Notes: a model not told the origin generated them from the letters alone. Numbered from the stretch's first letter, positions 1-8,288 are shown. The stretch is DNA of 15,811 nucleotides from Candidatus Heimdallarchaeota archaeon (GCA_029882335.1 JAOUKW010000048.1:1-15811); one strand, 5' to 3'. Numbers and translations are program-made.

Positions 1-1
1 T

Positions 2-826
2 TTTAGCGATGAAGAGCTAATCGAAATGGTTGCAAAAAGATTAGAAAAAGAAAATTTACGCCTAGTTCTTGCTATCGATGAAGCAACAATGTTGAAAGGT
101 GAAGATATTCTCTCATTTATTCATTTAAACGAATTATTCGAGTCTGATATTGGTAGGTTGTCTGTTATTGTGATTTGTAGAAGAAGCGAATGGACATTAA
201 TGTTAGATGCACCCTTGTCAGGCAGAATTCAGGATCTCTTAAATCTTGAGGGATATGATATGAAACAACTACGTGAAATTCTTGATTTTAGAAAGGAAAT
301 GGCTTTTTTTGCAGATGTCATCAGTGATGAGGTTATGGATCAAATTGTACAAATGTCCTACAGAAATAAAAATGCAAGACATGGTATTGAAATAATGCTA
401 AGGGCTGGAATGAAGGCAAATGCCATGAATTCTGCTATTATCACTCCCGAATTGGTTAGAGACGCAAAAACAGAAGTGTATCCCGAGTTAAGAAGTGATG
501 TATTTGTTGATTTAAAAACAAATGAACTTCTAGCAGCTTTGTCAATTGGAAGAGAGTTATCAAGATCAAATGCAGTAGCTACCACAATTAATGATGTATA
601 TACAACATTTGAATTAGTCTGCAATGAATACAAACATAAAACACCTTCTATGGCTACTTTTCGCGTTTGTATTGAAACATTAGAAAAACTAGGTGTGGTA
701 TCTCAATCTGTCAGTTCATTAGACGATGGATCTAGAGGTAGACGGGCAAAAATAACCATCTTTGATATACCCGCTTCAGTGCTTGTAGAACGTGTTGAAA
801 ATGTTGTTAAATCAAAACTAAAGTGA
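2..826 (+). CDS. Orc1/Cdc6-type replication initiator (5' truncated)
   Basis: The reading frame is open to the left edge (FSDEELIEM precedes the first internal Met at base 26), so the N-terminal part with Walker A lies outside the window. Seen: a Walker B-like strand LVLAIDEATML early in the fragment, a sensor-1-like strand LSVIVICRR, a sensor-2/lid helix NARHGIEIMLRAG (compare the family pattern GDARxALDLLRxAG), and a C-terminal winged-helix region where TPSMATFRVCIETLEKLGVV resembles the Orc1/Cdc6 wHTH. The family binds origin DNA and loads the MCM helicase. The stop codon directly abuts the stop of the opposing carS gene. Archaeal origins often lie beside orc1/cdc6 genes; if so here, the origin would be upstream, off the window. 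A related AAA+ ATPase with a winged helix is the alternative. Confidence 0.82.
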   Translation, partial: FSDEELIEMVAKRLEKENLRLVLAIDEATMLKGEDILSFIHLNELFESDIGRLSVIVICRRSEWTLMLDAPLSGRIQDLLNLEGYDMKQLREILDFRKEMAFFADVISDEVMDQIVQMSYRNKNARHGIEIMLRAGMKANAMNSAIITPELVRDAKTEVYPELRSDVFVDLKTNELLAALSIGRELSRSNAVATTINDVYTTFELVCNEYKHKTPSMATFRVCIETLEKLGVVSQSVSSLDDGSRGRRAKITIFDIPASVLVERVENVVKSKLK

Positions 827-1342
827 TTACCACCAAACATCTTTCCAACCAAGATTGTAAGCAATCATATTTGCTGCTAAATGTAGAACTAAAGTAAATG
901 GTATTACCATCAACCATCCCAATGGCAATTTAACAAAAATTAATGAAAAAAGATATGCAAATATGACAAACCCTACCTGATCCATTACCGGAAATGGTCC
1001 TCCTGGTTTAATTTCAAGTCTTCTTTTCAAAAAAGAACCCACTGCATCACCAACAATGGCACCAAATCCAAGTAGGAAACCTAAAGCCCAATGATATCCA
1101 TCAACTTGTGCAAATATTTCAGGGAAGAAAAATGTCACTGCAATTGCAAGCAATCCTCCACCAATAGTTGCACCTAAAACTCCTCCGTTTGTTTTATTGG
1201 TGCCCAAAATCGGCTTTCCTCGAAAAGTTTTTCCCCTATCTACTCTACCTAATCCTGACACAAACACTGCAGCAGAATTAGCAAAAAAAGCAGGTGTAAA
1301 GAATATAAACCCATAATAGGTATTCATTAGCCATGTAGCCAC
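827..1342 (-). CDS. carS: CDP-archaeol synthase
   Basis: CarS is an integral membrane enzyme that activates unsaturated archaeol phosphate (DGGGP) with CTP to give CDP-archaeol, the precursor of archaeal polar lipids. The 171-residue length is usual. Family features seen: an N-terminal TPAFFANSAAV segment, a GK-rich cytoplasmic loop (RGKPILGTNKTNGG), GAIVGDAVGSFLKRRLEIKPGG with the conserved GD..GSF.KRR, MDQVGFV, and the C-terminal HLAANMIAYNLGWKDVWW (family pattern N.IAY.LGLKDVPW). About four to five hydrophobic segments are visible. The start is GTG at 1340-1342; a second possible start is the ATG five codons in (1325-1327), just before the first membrane segment. It is convergent with, and abuts, the Orc1/Cdc6 gene. 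Confidence 0.93.
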   Translation of the reverse strand: MATWLMNTYYGFIFFTPAFFANSAAVFVSGLGRVDRGKTFRGKPILGTNKTNGGVLGATIGGGLLAIAVTFFFPEIFAQVDGYHWALGFLLGFGAIVGDAVGSFLKRRLEIKPGGPFPVMDQVGFVIFAYLFSLIFVKLPLGWLMVIPFTLVLHLAANMIAYNLGWKDVWW

Positions 1343-1418
1343 ATTTTATTCTATTATTGGTAAAATTTAATTGTTTGTTTATTTATAGATATATTCGTTA
1401 ATGAATTGAATTTTTATT

Positions 1419-3533
1419 TTAGGATGCTAATATTTGCTTGATTTCGTTGATAATATCTTCTTTGTGACCTGAATAAAATTGGATAGAGCCAAAATTAGTA
1501 TGACCACCACCTGTAATTCCAAATGCAGGGAATTTCTCTTGAAGTTTGTTCAACATGTCAAGGAATGAAAATTCTGTACTTGAATGCCTAAGAATGAGAT
1601 AGGTATTTCCAGTTCCTAGTGAAACAATTGCTTTTCCTTCATTTTCAGCTAGTTTATTATTATGGAATGCAAAAAGGAGATCTGCTGATTGGGGATAATC
1701 ATATCTTGGTGTATAATTTTCCATTTCAACTTGAGATAAAATAAGATTATTTGAAAGTGTTTCTTCAACCACTGATGAAGTCATTACTTCTAAACTTGCC
1801 TTGAAAATCTCTCTTGCCATAGGCCCAATTGTATCAAGCATTGATTTAGTACGTTCAATAGAACCACTTAAACCTAGTATATTTCTTGTTACTTCACCAC
1901 CATCGATGTGTCTAAGACCAGATAAAACATATTCTAATGTATGTCGAGATAAATCTAACATTTCTTCGTTGTAGTCATTCTCAGAAGCCTTTGTTAAATA
2001 CTCTTCATATTCCGGTCCTTTTACTTTATCTGCGAATCCTGATAGTGCACCTAAATGAATTGTTCTTTTATCCATTAGATGTTCTGCCATAATAAATTTA
2101 GATAGTTCCAACGCAAGCATACCTGAAGTGACAGAATAATCAGAACCGTATTTATTCGGATTTAATATAAGACTCTCTGTTTCTTCTAATCCAGGTGCTA
2201 TTTGATGATGATCAACAATTATTACATCAATTCCATAACTTTTTGCCACTGCAATTGTAGCCTTTGATTCAGCTGTTGATCCAATATCAACTAGAATGTA
2301 TAGCGGTAAATTTTTGGTATTACCAGAATCATCTATAACAAATGATAAGTCTCTTAGAATATCGTTAACATCAAATATTGGACTTCTGTGAGGTAATCTC
2401 TTATATCCTCTTCTATAATCATCCCTGAAGGGGGATTTAATATTCATGTATCTTCTAATTGCAAAGTCAATAGCATAAGCTCCAACTACACCATCAACAC
2501 ATGGTGAATGATATCTGAGAGTAATTGGTTGTCCTGATAATAATGCTGTACGGATTTTGGTTGCTGCTTGAACAAAGTCTGTCTTCATTTTATCATATAG
2601 ATCACTTTTCACGTAGGTTTCTAATTCAGAGAGAGGAGAATTATTATATTGATTAAAACCCGCTATTTCTTCAACTAAATTCTTGTAAAATCCTTGTTTT
2701 GCCTTTTCCATTGAATATAACAAGATTTGATCTTGATCATTATATAATCTGTAACGACCAATTGCTCTACCTAGCGTATTTACAGGGATATACGGAAATG
2801 CTCTCTCATTATCTTCTCCATAAGAAACTGCATCAATGGTAGATCCATCTTTATCAATTAACTTGAAAATAGTTGGACCATTAGGAATAATATTGATCTC
2901 AGTTATTTGAACAAAAATTCTACCAACACTACCTTCTTTCTCCTTTAATTCATTAATTGTCATATCTTGAACTGGTAAATGTTTTTTGACAACTCGATAA
3001 TCCGTAACTTCTAAATGAAATACAGGAACTGCTTTACCACCTCTGTCCGATTTTTGTAATGGATATTTTAACCTAACTGGCACAGTATCTCCGTTATTAA
3101 AGTACTTACCCTTATGTTGGAACATACCTGTAAAACCAGCTCCTAGGTCAACAAAAGTTGATTTTTGAGATGAACCAGTAATCGTACCTGCTAATGCAAC
3201 TTTACCTTCAAGATATTTATTATCTAATGGTTGTGCAATTTGTACAACAATTGGGTTATCTGTACATGTAGCACATGACATTGATTCTTTTTGCTCAACG
3301 TCATTTCCACAAAATGCACAGAAGTATATATTACCATCATCACAGACTTCACATTTGCTTTTGTTAATTAATTTACCTTTACCACGACAAGTAACACAGC
3401 TATTTCCTTTGTCAGCTCCGACTCCAATGATTAATGTGTCACTACCTGCTCCTTTACAATCTGGACAAACTCTACTGTCTTCGATTACACCCTTTCCGTT
3501 GCAATCTCTACATTTCATCTGCATTATAATCAT
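1419..3533 (-). CDS. Archaeal RecJ-like DHH phosphoesterase with DnaJ-type zinc fingers
   Basis: The architecture matches COG1107, an archaea-specific RecJ-like protein. The first 90 residues hold Cys-pair knuckles (CRDCNGKG, CPDCKGAG, CVTCRGKG, CEVCDDG, then CAFCG and CATC), like a DnaJ zinc-finger module plus a zinc ribbon. An S1-like domain follows at about 108-160 (GKVALAGTITG...FVDLGAGFTGMF), an OB-fold-like region at about 203-275, and the DHH domain from about 335: HSPCVDG (342-348), ILVDIGS (Asp416), VDHH (440-443). A DHHA1-like end carries GITGGGHTNFGS (GGGH at 675-678). The family is predicted to cleave phosphodiesters in DNA or RNA; the substrate is not known from sequence. In motif I the expected D-x-D reads C-x-D (Cys345, Asp347). 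The first ATG (3531-3533) has two more ATGs within five codons, so the exact start is uncertain. Confidence 0.88.
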   Translation of the reverse strand: MIIMQMKCRDCNGKGVIEDSRVCPDCKGAGSDTLIIGVGADKGNSCVTCRGKGKLINKSKCEVCDDGNIYFCAFCGNDVEQKESMSCATCTDNPIVVQIAQPLDNKYLEGKVALAGTITGSSQKSTFVDLGAGFTGMFQHKGKYFNNGDTVPVRLKYPLQKSDRGGKAVPVFHLEVTDYRVVKKHLPVQDMTINELKEKEGSVGRIFVQITEINIIPNGPTIFKLIDKDGSTIDAVSYGEDNERAFPYIPVNTLGRAIGRYRLYNDQDQILLYSMEKAKQGFYKNLVEEIAGFNQYNNSPLSELETYVKSDLYDKMKTDFVQAATKIRTALLSGQPITLRYHSPCVDGVVGAYAIDFAIRRYMNIKSPFRDDYRRGYKRLPHRSPIFDVNDILRDLSFVIDDSGNTKNLPLYILVDIGSTAESKATIAVAKSYGIDVIIVDHHQIAPGLEETESLILNPNKYGSDYSVTSGMLALELSKFIMAEHLMDKRTIHLGALSGFADKVKGPEYEEYLTKASENDYNEEMLDLSRHTLEYVLSGLRHIDGGEVTRNILGLSGSIERTKSMLDTIGPMAREIFKASLEVMTSSVVEETLSNNLILSQVEMENYTPRYDYPQSADLLFAFHNNKLAENEGKAIVSLGTGNTYLILRHSSTEFSFLDMLNKLQEKFPAFGITGGGHTNFGSIQFYSGHKEDIINEIKQILAS

Positions 3534-3883
3534 CTTTTCACTCTATTCTTTAAAGGTATAACTATAAAGTTCAATCTTAGAGTAAATCTATACATTGAAA
3601 TCTTTAGAAATATGATGTCAATTAGTTATAAAAATTATAAACTACTTTGATTTGCACCATTTGATTCAAAGAAATAATCGAAGAGTCAATATACACTTTG
3701 AACACTTAATAAAATTAACGAAAAATTAGTTTTTCATAACGAATTATTCATTTTTACCACAAATGTGATTCCTTTCTCTTTAAAATTGGTTATTTTGAGG
3801 TATTTCAGTTTAAATGTAGAATCATCATAGTTTTCTGTTAAAGTTTTCTTTTATCAAAAGGAAATATCTTTATTTTCGATTAA
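3534..3883. other. Divergent AT-rich intergenic region (promoters)
   Basis: This 350-base spacer separates the divergent DHH nuclease and USP-like genes and should hold a promoter for each. TATA-like stretches lie about 15-50 bases before both starts (for example TTTATAGTTATACC on the minus strand, and CTTTTATC and AAATATCTTTAT on the plus strand). Weak repeats are present: TTTGATT twice around 3647-3666, flanked by CTTTGA/TCAAAG. No plausible coding region or structural RNA was seen. Confidence 0.5.
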
Positions 3884-4942
3884 GTGGAATATGTTTTAAG
3901 AACAATTATGCCTGATCTAGACTCGGCTGTTGGGGACATAACAGAAAGAGTTTCAAAACTTGATAAAATTTGGCCATCAAAGGATGTAAATAAAAAATTT
4001 ACACCTTCAAAAATTATTTGTTTTGTTGATGCAAATCAGCATTCCGAAGTAGCTATCAAAATTACGCTACAATTATCAAATAATTTTTCAAGCCATTTCT
4101 CATTGAGAACCATCTTCGATCAAGAATTATTGAAACTTGCTGATACTGACATTAATCATATCAAAGAATCCATTATTGGTATTGTAAAAGACCTCATGAA
4201 GGAAAACAACCTACCAAAAGGAATTACATTTTTAGAAGGTAATTCAATAGATTCTATTAAAAACCAACTCTCAAATGAATATGATATTGTTGTACTACCT
4301 GTACCATATCACAGCAATTTAAGCGATCATCCGGAATCATCTGCTATCGGTTCCTTAGGAGAATACCTAGTTAAAAATCTAGAAAAACCACTATTTCTTA
4401 TTCCAGATATTTCATATACTCCAGCAAACATATTTCAATCGGTATTTGTGGTTGCAGATGAAGTTTCTGATATCATGTTTCACAGTTCAGTAATCAAGGG
4501 AATGTTGAAAGAAGATACACATCTTCACTTTCTTTATCTATATGATGAAAAAGAAATTTTGGAATTAGCAATAGCTTCCAAAGGTGTACTTGATGGTGAT
4601 CTTGTAACGAAAAGAGTTCATGAAAAATTAGAACAGAGCGGGAAATATACTTTAGAAAAATTTTCGCAAGATCATAAAAATCTTGATTATTCTGTATTCA
4701 GTGGTGATTTTACCAATAATATCAAGAATTTACTAACGAAAGAAGCTGCATCATTATTAATTGTAATAATCCCCGCTGAAGAAGAAGGATATCGATATCT
4801 TAAATTTGAAAATTTAATTAAAAATCGAAAATTGGAAATCCCAATTTTAGTATTAAAGGTACCAGAAAAAACCAAAGAACCCCTTGAATCAACTGATTTA
4901 GATGAAATTGCCGAAGAACAGAATGAATTTACGGAAGAGTAA
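3884..4942 (+). CDS. Tandem universal-stress-protein-like protein
   Basis: This 352-residue soluble protein has two alpha/beta domains with the shape of universal stress proteins. Domain 1 runs from about 43 to 176: strand KIICFVDANQHSEVAIK, a long middle helix, then YDIVVLPVPYHSN and GSLGEYLVKNLEKPLFLIPD, which matches the USP C-terminal GS-helix-PxLxxP. Domain 2 runs from about 187 to 330: SVFVVADEV, DYSVFSGD, ASLLIVIIPA, IPILVLKVPEK. The ATP-binding glycine pattern (GxxGx9GS/T) is incomplete in domain 1 and absent in domain 2, so nucleotide binding is doubtful. The tail is acidic. The start is GTG at 3884; an alternative is ATG at 3908. The gene precedes an ion transporter by about 195 bases, and USP proteins are often linked to transporters, so a regulatory role there is possible but inferred. 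Confidence 0.7.
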   Translation: MEYVLRTIMPDLDSAVGDITERVSKLDKIWPSKDVNKKFTPSKIICFVDANQHSEVAIKITLQLSNNFSSHFSLRTIFDQELLKLADTDINHIKESIIGIVKDLMKENNLPKGITFLEGNSIDSIKNQLSNEYDIVVLPVPYHSNLSDHPESSAIGSLGEYLVKNLEKPLFLIPDISYTPANIFQSVFVVADEVSDIMFHSSVIKGMLKEDTHLHFLYLYDEKEILELAIASKGVLDGDLVTKRVHEKLEQSGKYTLEKFSQDHKNLDYSVFSGDFTNNIKNLLTKEAASLLIVIIPAEEEGYRYLKFENLIKNRKLEIPILVLKVPEKTKEPLESTDLDEIAEEQNEFTEE

Positions 4943-4954
4943 TTTTAATTTTTT
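4943..4954 (+). terminator. Oligo-T terminator-like tract
   Basis: A T-rich run ending in six consecutive T directly follows the stop codon of the USP-like gene. It is followed at 4960-4974 by a small AT-only inverted repeat (ATATTTT-A-AAAATAT). Archaeal RNA polymerase commonly terminates at oligo-T tracts, so this placement suits a terminator. The AT-rich background lowers confidence. Confidence 0.35.
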
Positions 4955-5136
4955 CCTCTATATTTTAAAAATATCATAATAAATGAAATTCTATAATGCG
5001 GGAAACAATATTAATTATATTTATAAATTTTGAAATCAATACAATATTAGCATAAAACAAAACTCGGTGATTTAATGCAAGCGACCAATTTATTAAAAAC
5101 AATTAATGTTTCAATTTGTTCTCAGTTGGTCGAATA

Positions 5137-6444
5137 ATGATGGAAATCACGAATATCGCCTTAATAATTGCTGCTGTAGCTACTTTAATATCAATCTTAC
5201 CTGAAAATGCTGATAAATCTAAAAATGTAATTGGGGGTTCTGTTATTTGTGGTGGAATTCTTATTTTCATTAATAAAGAAGATTCTAAAATAATTACCAG
5301 TGAATTAATTAAATGGGATGTTATTATTCTTATCATATTTCTAACAATATTCGTGGATATTTTAGATGATCTAGGATATTTTGATTATATTGGTATATAT
5401 TTAGTTAAACTAACAAGAGGCAATTTGAAATATCTATTTGTCTCCTTCGGAGTGATGATGTATCTTATGTCTGCTTTTTTAGATAATGTAACTGCGATAA
5501 TTCTACTTTCTTCCCTTACCATTACTGTTTGTAAAAGAATAAATATATCACCAAAACCATTTTTAATTTATGAAGTGTTCATAACAGGTGTCGGTGCGTT
5601 ACTAACTCCAGTTGGGTCTGTTCCTAATATTATTCTAAATTCAGGTGCTCACATTTCATTTATCGATTGGATGTTATATTTGGGACCATTTAGTATTGTT
5701 GCATTCATTGTATCTACCATTTATTTCTATCTATTATTTAGAAAGCAATTAAATGTAAATCTTCCAGATGCAAAAAAAGAGGAAATTGATTATCTAGATC
5801 CAAATCAAGTTATTAGATCAAGAAAAGATATATTTTTATCTTCAAGTTTGATCCTTTTATTAGTACTTTCATTTATAATCGCAGAATTTTTACACGTCGG
5901 TATTGAGGTAATGGCAGTAGGTGTATCTGTAATTACGATGTTTTTAACTAAAACTAAATCTTCTCATGTCTATGCAAAAATTGATTGGAATACGTTATTC
6001 TTTTTTACAGGATTATTTATTGTTGTAGGCTCATTATCACTATCAGGTGCACTTCTACCGTTATCTTCAGTAATGGCTGATTTATTGCAGACTAATCCAT
6101 CTTTATTATTATTGTTTATATTAATTCTCGGAGGATTAATCAGTACTGGATTTAATAACATACCAATTAGTCTAATAATTACATCCATTCTTGTAAGTAT
6201 AAGCTCTCAACAAGTTGTCGGAGATTCAATATGGTATGCATCTTCAATTGCTACAAACATTGGTGCAAGTATGACTCCAATTGGTAGTATTGTTGTAATA
6301 ATTGCATTTGAAGCACTTAAAAAATCAAATTATGAAATAAAATTAGGTGATTATTTTAAAAAAGTATTTCCCTTATTTATTATTATTAGTATTCTGGGTT
6401 GGTTATATCTTACTCTATTAATTTCACTAAAAATATTGCCGTAA
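5137..6444 (+). CDS. ArsB/NhaD/P-protein-type ion transporter
   Basis: This is a polytopic membrane protein of about 435 residues with roughly ten to eleven hydrophobic segments. The signature of the ArsB/NhaD/P-protein part of the ion transporter superfamily is clear: SAFLDNVTAIILLSSLTITV, then GALLTPVGSVPNIIL followed by ISFIDWMLYLGP. A second, inverted-repeat-like half contains LISTGFNNIPISLIITSIL and IATNIGASMTPIGSIVVII. Such proteins move anions such as arsenite or run Na+/H+ exchange; the substrate cannot be read here. No arsenic regulator or ArsA ATPase is nearby. Tandem ATG codons at 5137 and 5140 give the likeliest start; an in-frame TTG at 5116 would add seven residues. A TATA-like TTTATTAAAAAC lies near 5089-5100. 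It converges on the small minus-strand gene with two bases between the stops. Confidence 0.85.
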   Translation: MMEITNIALIIAAVATLISILPENADKSKNVIGGSVICGGILIFINKEDSKIITSELIKWDVIILIIFLTIFVDILDDLGYFDYIGIYLVKLTRGNLKYLFVSFGVMMYLMSAFLDNVTAIILLSSLTITVCKRINISPKPFLIYEVFITGVGALLTPVGSVPNIILNSGAHISFIDWMLYLGPFSIVAFIVSTIYFYLLFRKQLNVNLPDAKKEEIDYLDPNQVIRSRKDIFLSSSLILLLVLSFIIAEFLHVGIEVMAVGVSVITMFLTKTKSSHVYAKIDWNTLFFFTGLFIVVGSLSLSGALLPLSSVMADLLQTNPSLLLLFILILGGLISTGFNNIPISLIITSILVSISSQQVVGDSIWYASSIATNIGASMTPIGSIVVIIAFEALKKSNYEIKLGDYFKKVFPLFIIISILGWLYLTLLISLKILP

Positions 6445-6446
6445 AT

Positions 6447-6761
6447 CTATCTCATAAATAATTCTTTTTTAATTTCATCCGTATTTGTCATTATTAATTC
6501 TTTAGTTATATCTGATAAAGATTCGATTATGGCAGATCCATCAGATATACAAGCAATCTCTACTATTTCTTCTTCCTCTGTTAAAACCCATTCAACGAAA
6601 TTTTTAATTTCTACGATATCTCTCCATCCAGATGTTCCTTTCTCTATTTGTGGTAAACCGTTTCTAATAACCTTTGCGCCAAGTTTATATGATTCAATTG
6701 ATCTAAAATTCTCCATATATGTTATTAATGTCTTGAATGCTTTATATACAGTATAACTCAC
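6447..6761 (-). CDS. Small protein of unknown function
   Basis: I do not recognise this 104-residue protein. It starts with GTG (6759-6761). It appears soluble, with a predicted helical N-terminus (VYKAFKTLITYMENF), a middle IEKGTSGWRDIVEIKNFVEWVL, an acidic run EEEEIVEIACISDG and a helical C-terminus ending KKELFMR. The amino-acid composition looks like a real protein, and its stop lies two bases from that of the opposing transporter gene, as in other convergent pairs here, which favours this strand over the opposite frame. Confidence 0.6.
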   Translation of the reverse strand: MSYTVYKAFKTLITYMENFRSIESYKLGAKVIRNGLPQIEKGTSGWRDIVEIKNFVEWVLTEEEEIVEIACISDGSAIIESLSDITKELIMTNTDEIKKELFMR

Positions 6762-6829
6762 ATTTAATGTTCTCTTGTATTATCAATAAGGGTATGGTTT
6801 TGGGATGCAAAATAATTAAAATATATGAT

Positions 6830-6848
6830 AGAAATAATAATTATTTCT
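6830..6848. repeat. Perfect 19-base palindrome, 9-base arms
   Basis: AGAAATAAT-A-ATTATTTCT has two perfectly complementary 9-base arms around a single central A. It may be a protein-binding site or a weak hairpin. It lies between the divergent small gene and nre. AT-rich composition raises the chance of coincidence, but this length is above the background I see in the other spacers. Confidence 0.55.
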
Positions 6849-6884
6849 GAATCATTGAAAAATTCATTATAACACATACATAAA

Positions 6885-6900
6885 TATGAAGTACTTCATA
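6885..6900. promoter_or_regulatory. Perfect 16-base palindrome, candidate operator of nre
   Basis: TATGAAGTACTTCATA is its own reverse complement. Its right end overlaps the TATA-like element at 6898-6909. A dimeric repressor bound here would block TBP/TFB access, so it is a good candidate operator. The regulator is unknown. Confidence 0.5.
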
Positions 6901-6909
6901 ATAAATATT
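6898..6909 (+). promoter_or_regulatory. TATA-like element for nre
   Basis: ATAATAAATATT lies 24-35 bases upstream of the inferred ATT start at 6933. That spacing fits a leaderless archaeal transcript. It is one of several AT-rich stretches in the spacer, so confidence is limited. Confidence 0.35.
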
Positions 6910-6932
6910 GAAGCATAAAACACAATAATTTA

Positions 6933-8150
6933 ATTGATATAGCCGAGTTAACTCGTAAATCACCTTTATTAAATTCAATTGATTTAAATTTATGCGTTAA
7001 TTGTAAGGCAGTCCAATTATTATGCAAACAACCTAGATGTCCTTTAATAGACGCTTTGGATCTCATACCTGATATAACCCACAAAAATCTAGGGAAGGAA
7101 ATATTTGGTCCTACAAAACAAATATTCATTGGTTCTACTGGATATCCCAGTGTTTATAGTGGGCCATTAACTTCTATAGACCCTGATGCAGAAAATACCC
7201 AGCATAGTTTCAATCCATCGACTTGGGTAGATTTATCATTACACGAAATAATTGATTTAAGATATGGACTAATTCGTGGAAAACAATCAATTCATGTTAA
7301 AGATAATCCAATATCCACACAAGAACGAATTAAAGAAAAATTAGGAGAAATAACATTATCTACAAATACAGTGGAAATTGAAGGATATTACAAAAGCAAA
7401 TTACAATTTAATTCTAAATTTGATTCAGAAATTCAACCTATGGGTCCTAGTGGTTTTTTAAATAAATTTGAACTTACATCAAATCCAAAAATACCAAAAA
7501 AAGTTGATTCAATAATACATGATGAATTAAAATCCAATCATCAAATAAATGAATTATATTCAAGCAAATATGATGTTTACTATTTACAAGGGATTTTATC
7601 CGCAGGATTAACAGGTTTAGCTGAGAAATCAAAAATAGTACCAACTCGATGGAGTATAACTGCCGTAGATGATATGATTGGGAAAGATTTGATTCAAAAA
7701 CTGAAAAATTTTCCCATAATTAATGATATTGAGGTAAAACAAGGAAATTTACTAGGGAATTATTATACCATTTGTCTATTCCCCGGACAATGGTGTTTTG
7801 AAAATATAGAATCATGGATTCCTGGAAACATATTTTCTTTAACTGCAGAACAGGCAAATATATCAATTGAAAGAGAAGGCTTTAAACTAAGTGAATCATG
7901 GAAAGGACGTTCATCCTACTCAACTCAAGCTGGTGGTTATTATGCTTCACGATTTGCTATATTAGAATATCTACATACTTTGAGAAAACAGGCAAAAGTG
8001 TTAATTATTCGCGAAATCTCTCCTGAATATCGTGTTCCAGTTGGTGTTTGGCAGGTTCGAGAGGGAATTAAAATATCATTGAATAAAACATCAACAAAAT
8101 TTAATACTAAATCCGAGCTAATAAATTGGTTATCTAATAAATTATTTTAG
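6933..8150 (+). CDS. nreA: Nre-family archaeal DNA repair protein
   Basis: Nre proteins are archaeal repair factors, linked genetically to UvrABC repair in haloarchaea. The Nre N-terminal zinc finger is present: SPLLNSIDLNLCVNCK followed by AVQLLCKQPRCPLIDALD, with cysteines spaced C-x2-C-x6-C-x4-C. Family blocks follow: IFIGSTGYPSVYSGPL, STWVDLSL, YLQGILSAGLTGLAEKSKIVPTRWSITAVDDMIGK, GQWCFENIESWIPG, GGYYASRFAILEYL and YRVPVGVWQVREGI. I see no PCNA-binding box at the C-terminus (ends NWLSNKLF). The first ATG/GTG/TTG in frame is TTG at 7056, which would delete the zinc finger. In frame, no usual start occurs between the stop at 6909-6911 and 7056. ATT at 6933 (then GAT ATA GCC GAG) is the best-placed start, hence the coordinates given. 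A sequencing error that removed a normal start is equally possible. Confidence 0.85.
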   Translation: MDIAELTRKSPLLNSIDLNLCVNCKAVQLLCKQPRCPLIDALDLIPDITHKNLGKEIFGPTKQIFIGSTGYPSVYSGPLTSIDPDAENTQHSFNPSTWVDLSLHEIIDLRYGLIRGKQSIHVKDNPISTQERIKEKLGEITLSTNTVEIEGYYKSKLQFNSKFDSEIQPMGPSGFLNKFELTSNPKIPKKVDSIIHDELKSNHQINELYSSKYDVYYLQGILSAGLTGLAEKSKIVPTRWSITAVDDMIGKDLIQKLKNFPIINDIEVKQGNLLGNYYTICLFPGQWCFENIESWIPGNIFSLTAEQANISIEREGFKLSESWKGRSSYSTQAGGYYASRFAILEYLHTLRKQAKVLIIREISPEYRVPVGVWQVREGIKISLNKTSTKFNTKSELINWLSNKLF

Positions 8151-8197
8151 ATGTATCAAAATATAGTGTGATAAGTAATCTAATTAGTCAAAGATTA

Positions 8198-8220
8198 TTG
8201 GATGAATTTTTTTAATCCAA
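8198..8220 (+). terminator. Hairpin with T-run after nre
   Basis: TTGGAT and ATCCAA form six-base arms around an 11-base loop that contains seven consecutive T (8207-8213). It lies 47 bases after the nre stop, in the spacer before the next gene. It could terminate nre transcription; the arms are short. Confidence 0.3.
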
Positions 8221-8288
8221 ATTAAAAATACATTATCTAAATTTAAGTAGTAATCATTTTATACCAATAATATATTATATCATTTAAT

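Larger units (their letters stand above)
6762..6932. promoter_or_regulatory. Divergent spacer between the small gene and nre
   Basis: This 171-base AT-rich spacer holds promoters for the small minus-strand gene and for nre. Two perfect palindromes (6830-6848 and 6885-6900, separate entries) sit on the nre side. The second overlaps a TATA-like element at 6898-6909 that lies about 25-30 bases before the inferred ATT start of nre. The arrangement suggests a regulated, leaderless nre transcript; this is inferred. Confidence 0.5.

Noticed and set aside
3355..3561. Plus-strand frame across the DnaJ-type zinc fingers
   Set aside because: It is a Leu/Pro/Ser-rich shadow of the cysteine-rich coding region on the minus strand.
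3610..3690. Short repeats TTATAA, TTTGATT and CTTTGA/TCAAAG in the divergent spacer
   Set aside because: Arms are six or seven bases in very AT-rich sequence, too weak to separate from chance as operators.
6529..6756. Plus-strand frame opposite the 104-residue gene
   Set aside because: Its Ser/Ile/Thr-rich composition is typical of an antisense shadow, and the minus-strand frame has the better protein composition and a convergent fit with the transporter.
6886..6919. ATG at 6886 as the nre start
   Set aside because: It is in a different frame and reaches a stop after ten codons; joining it to nre would need a frameshift for which there is no signal.
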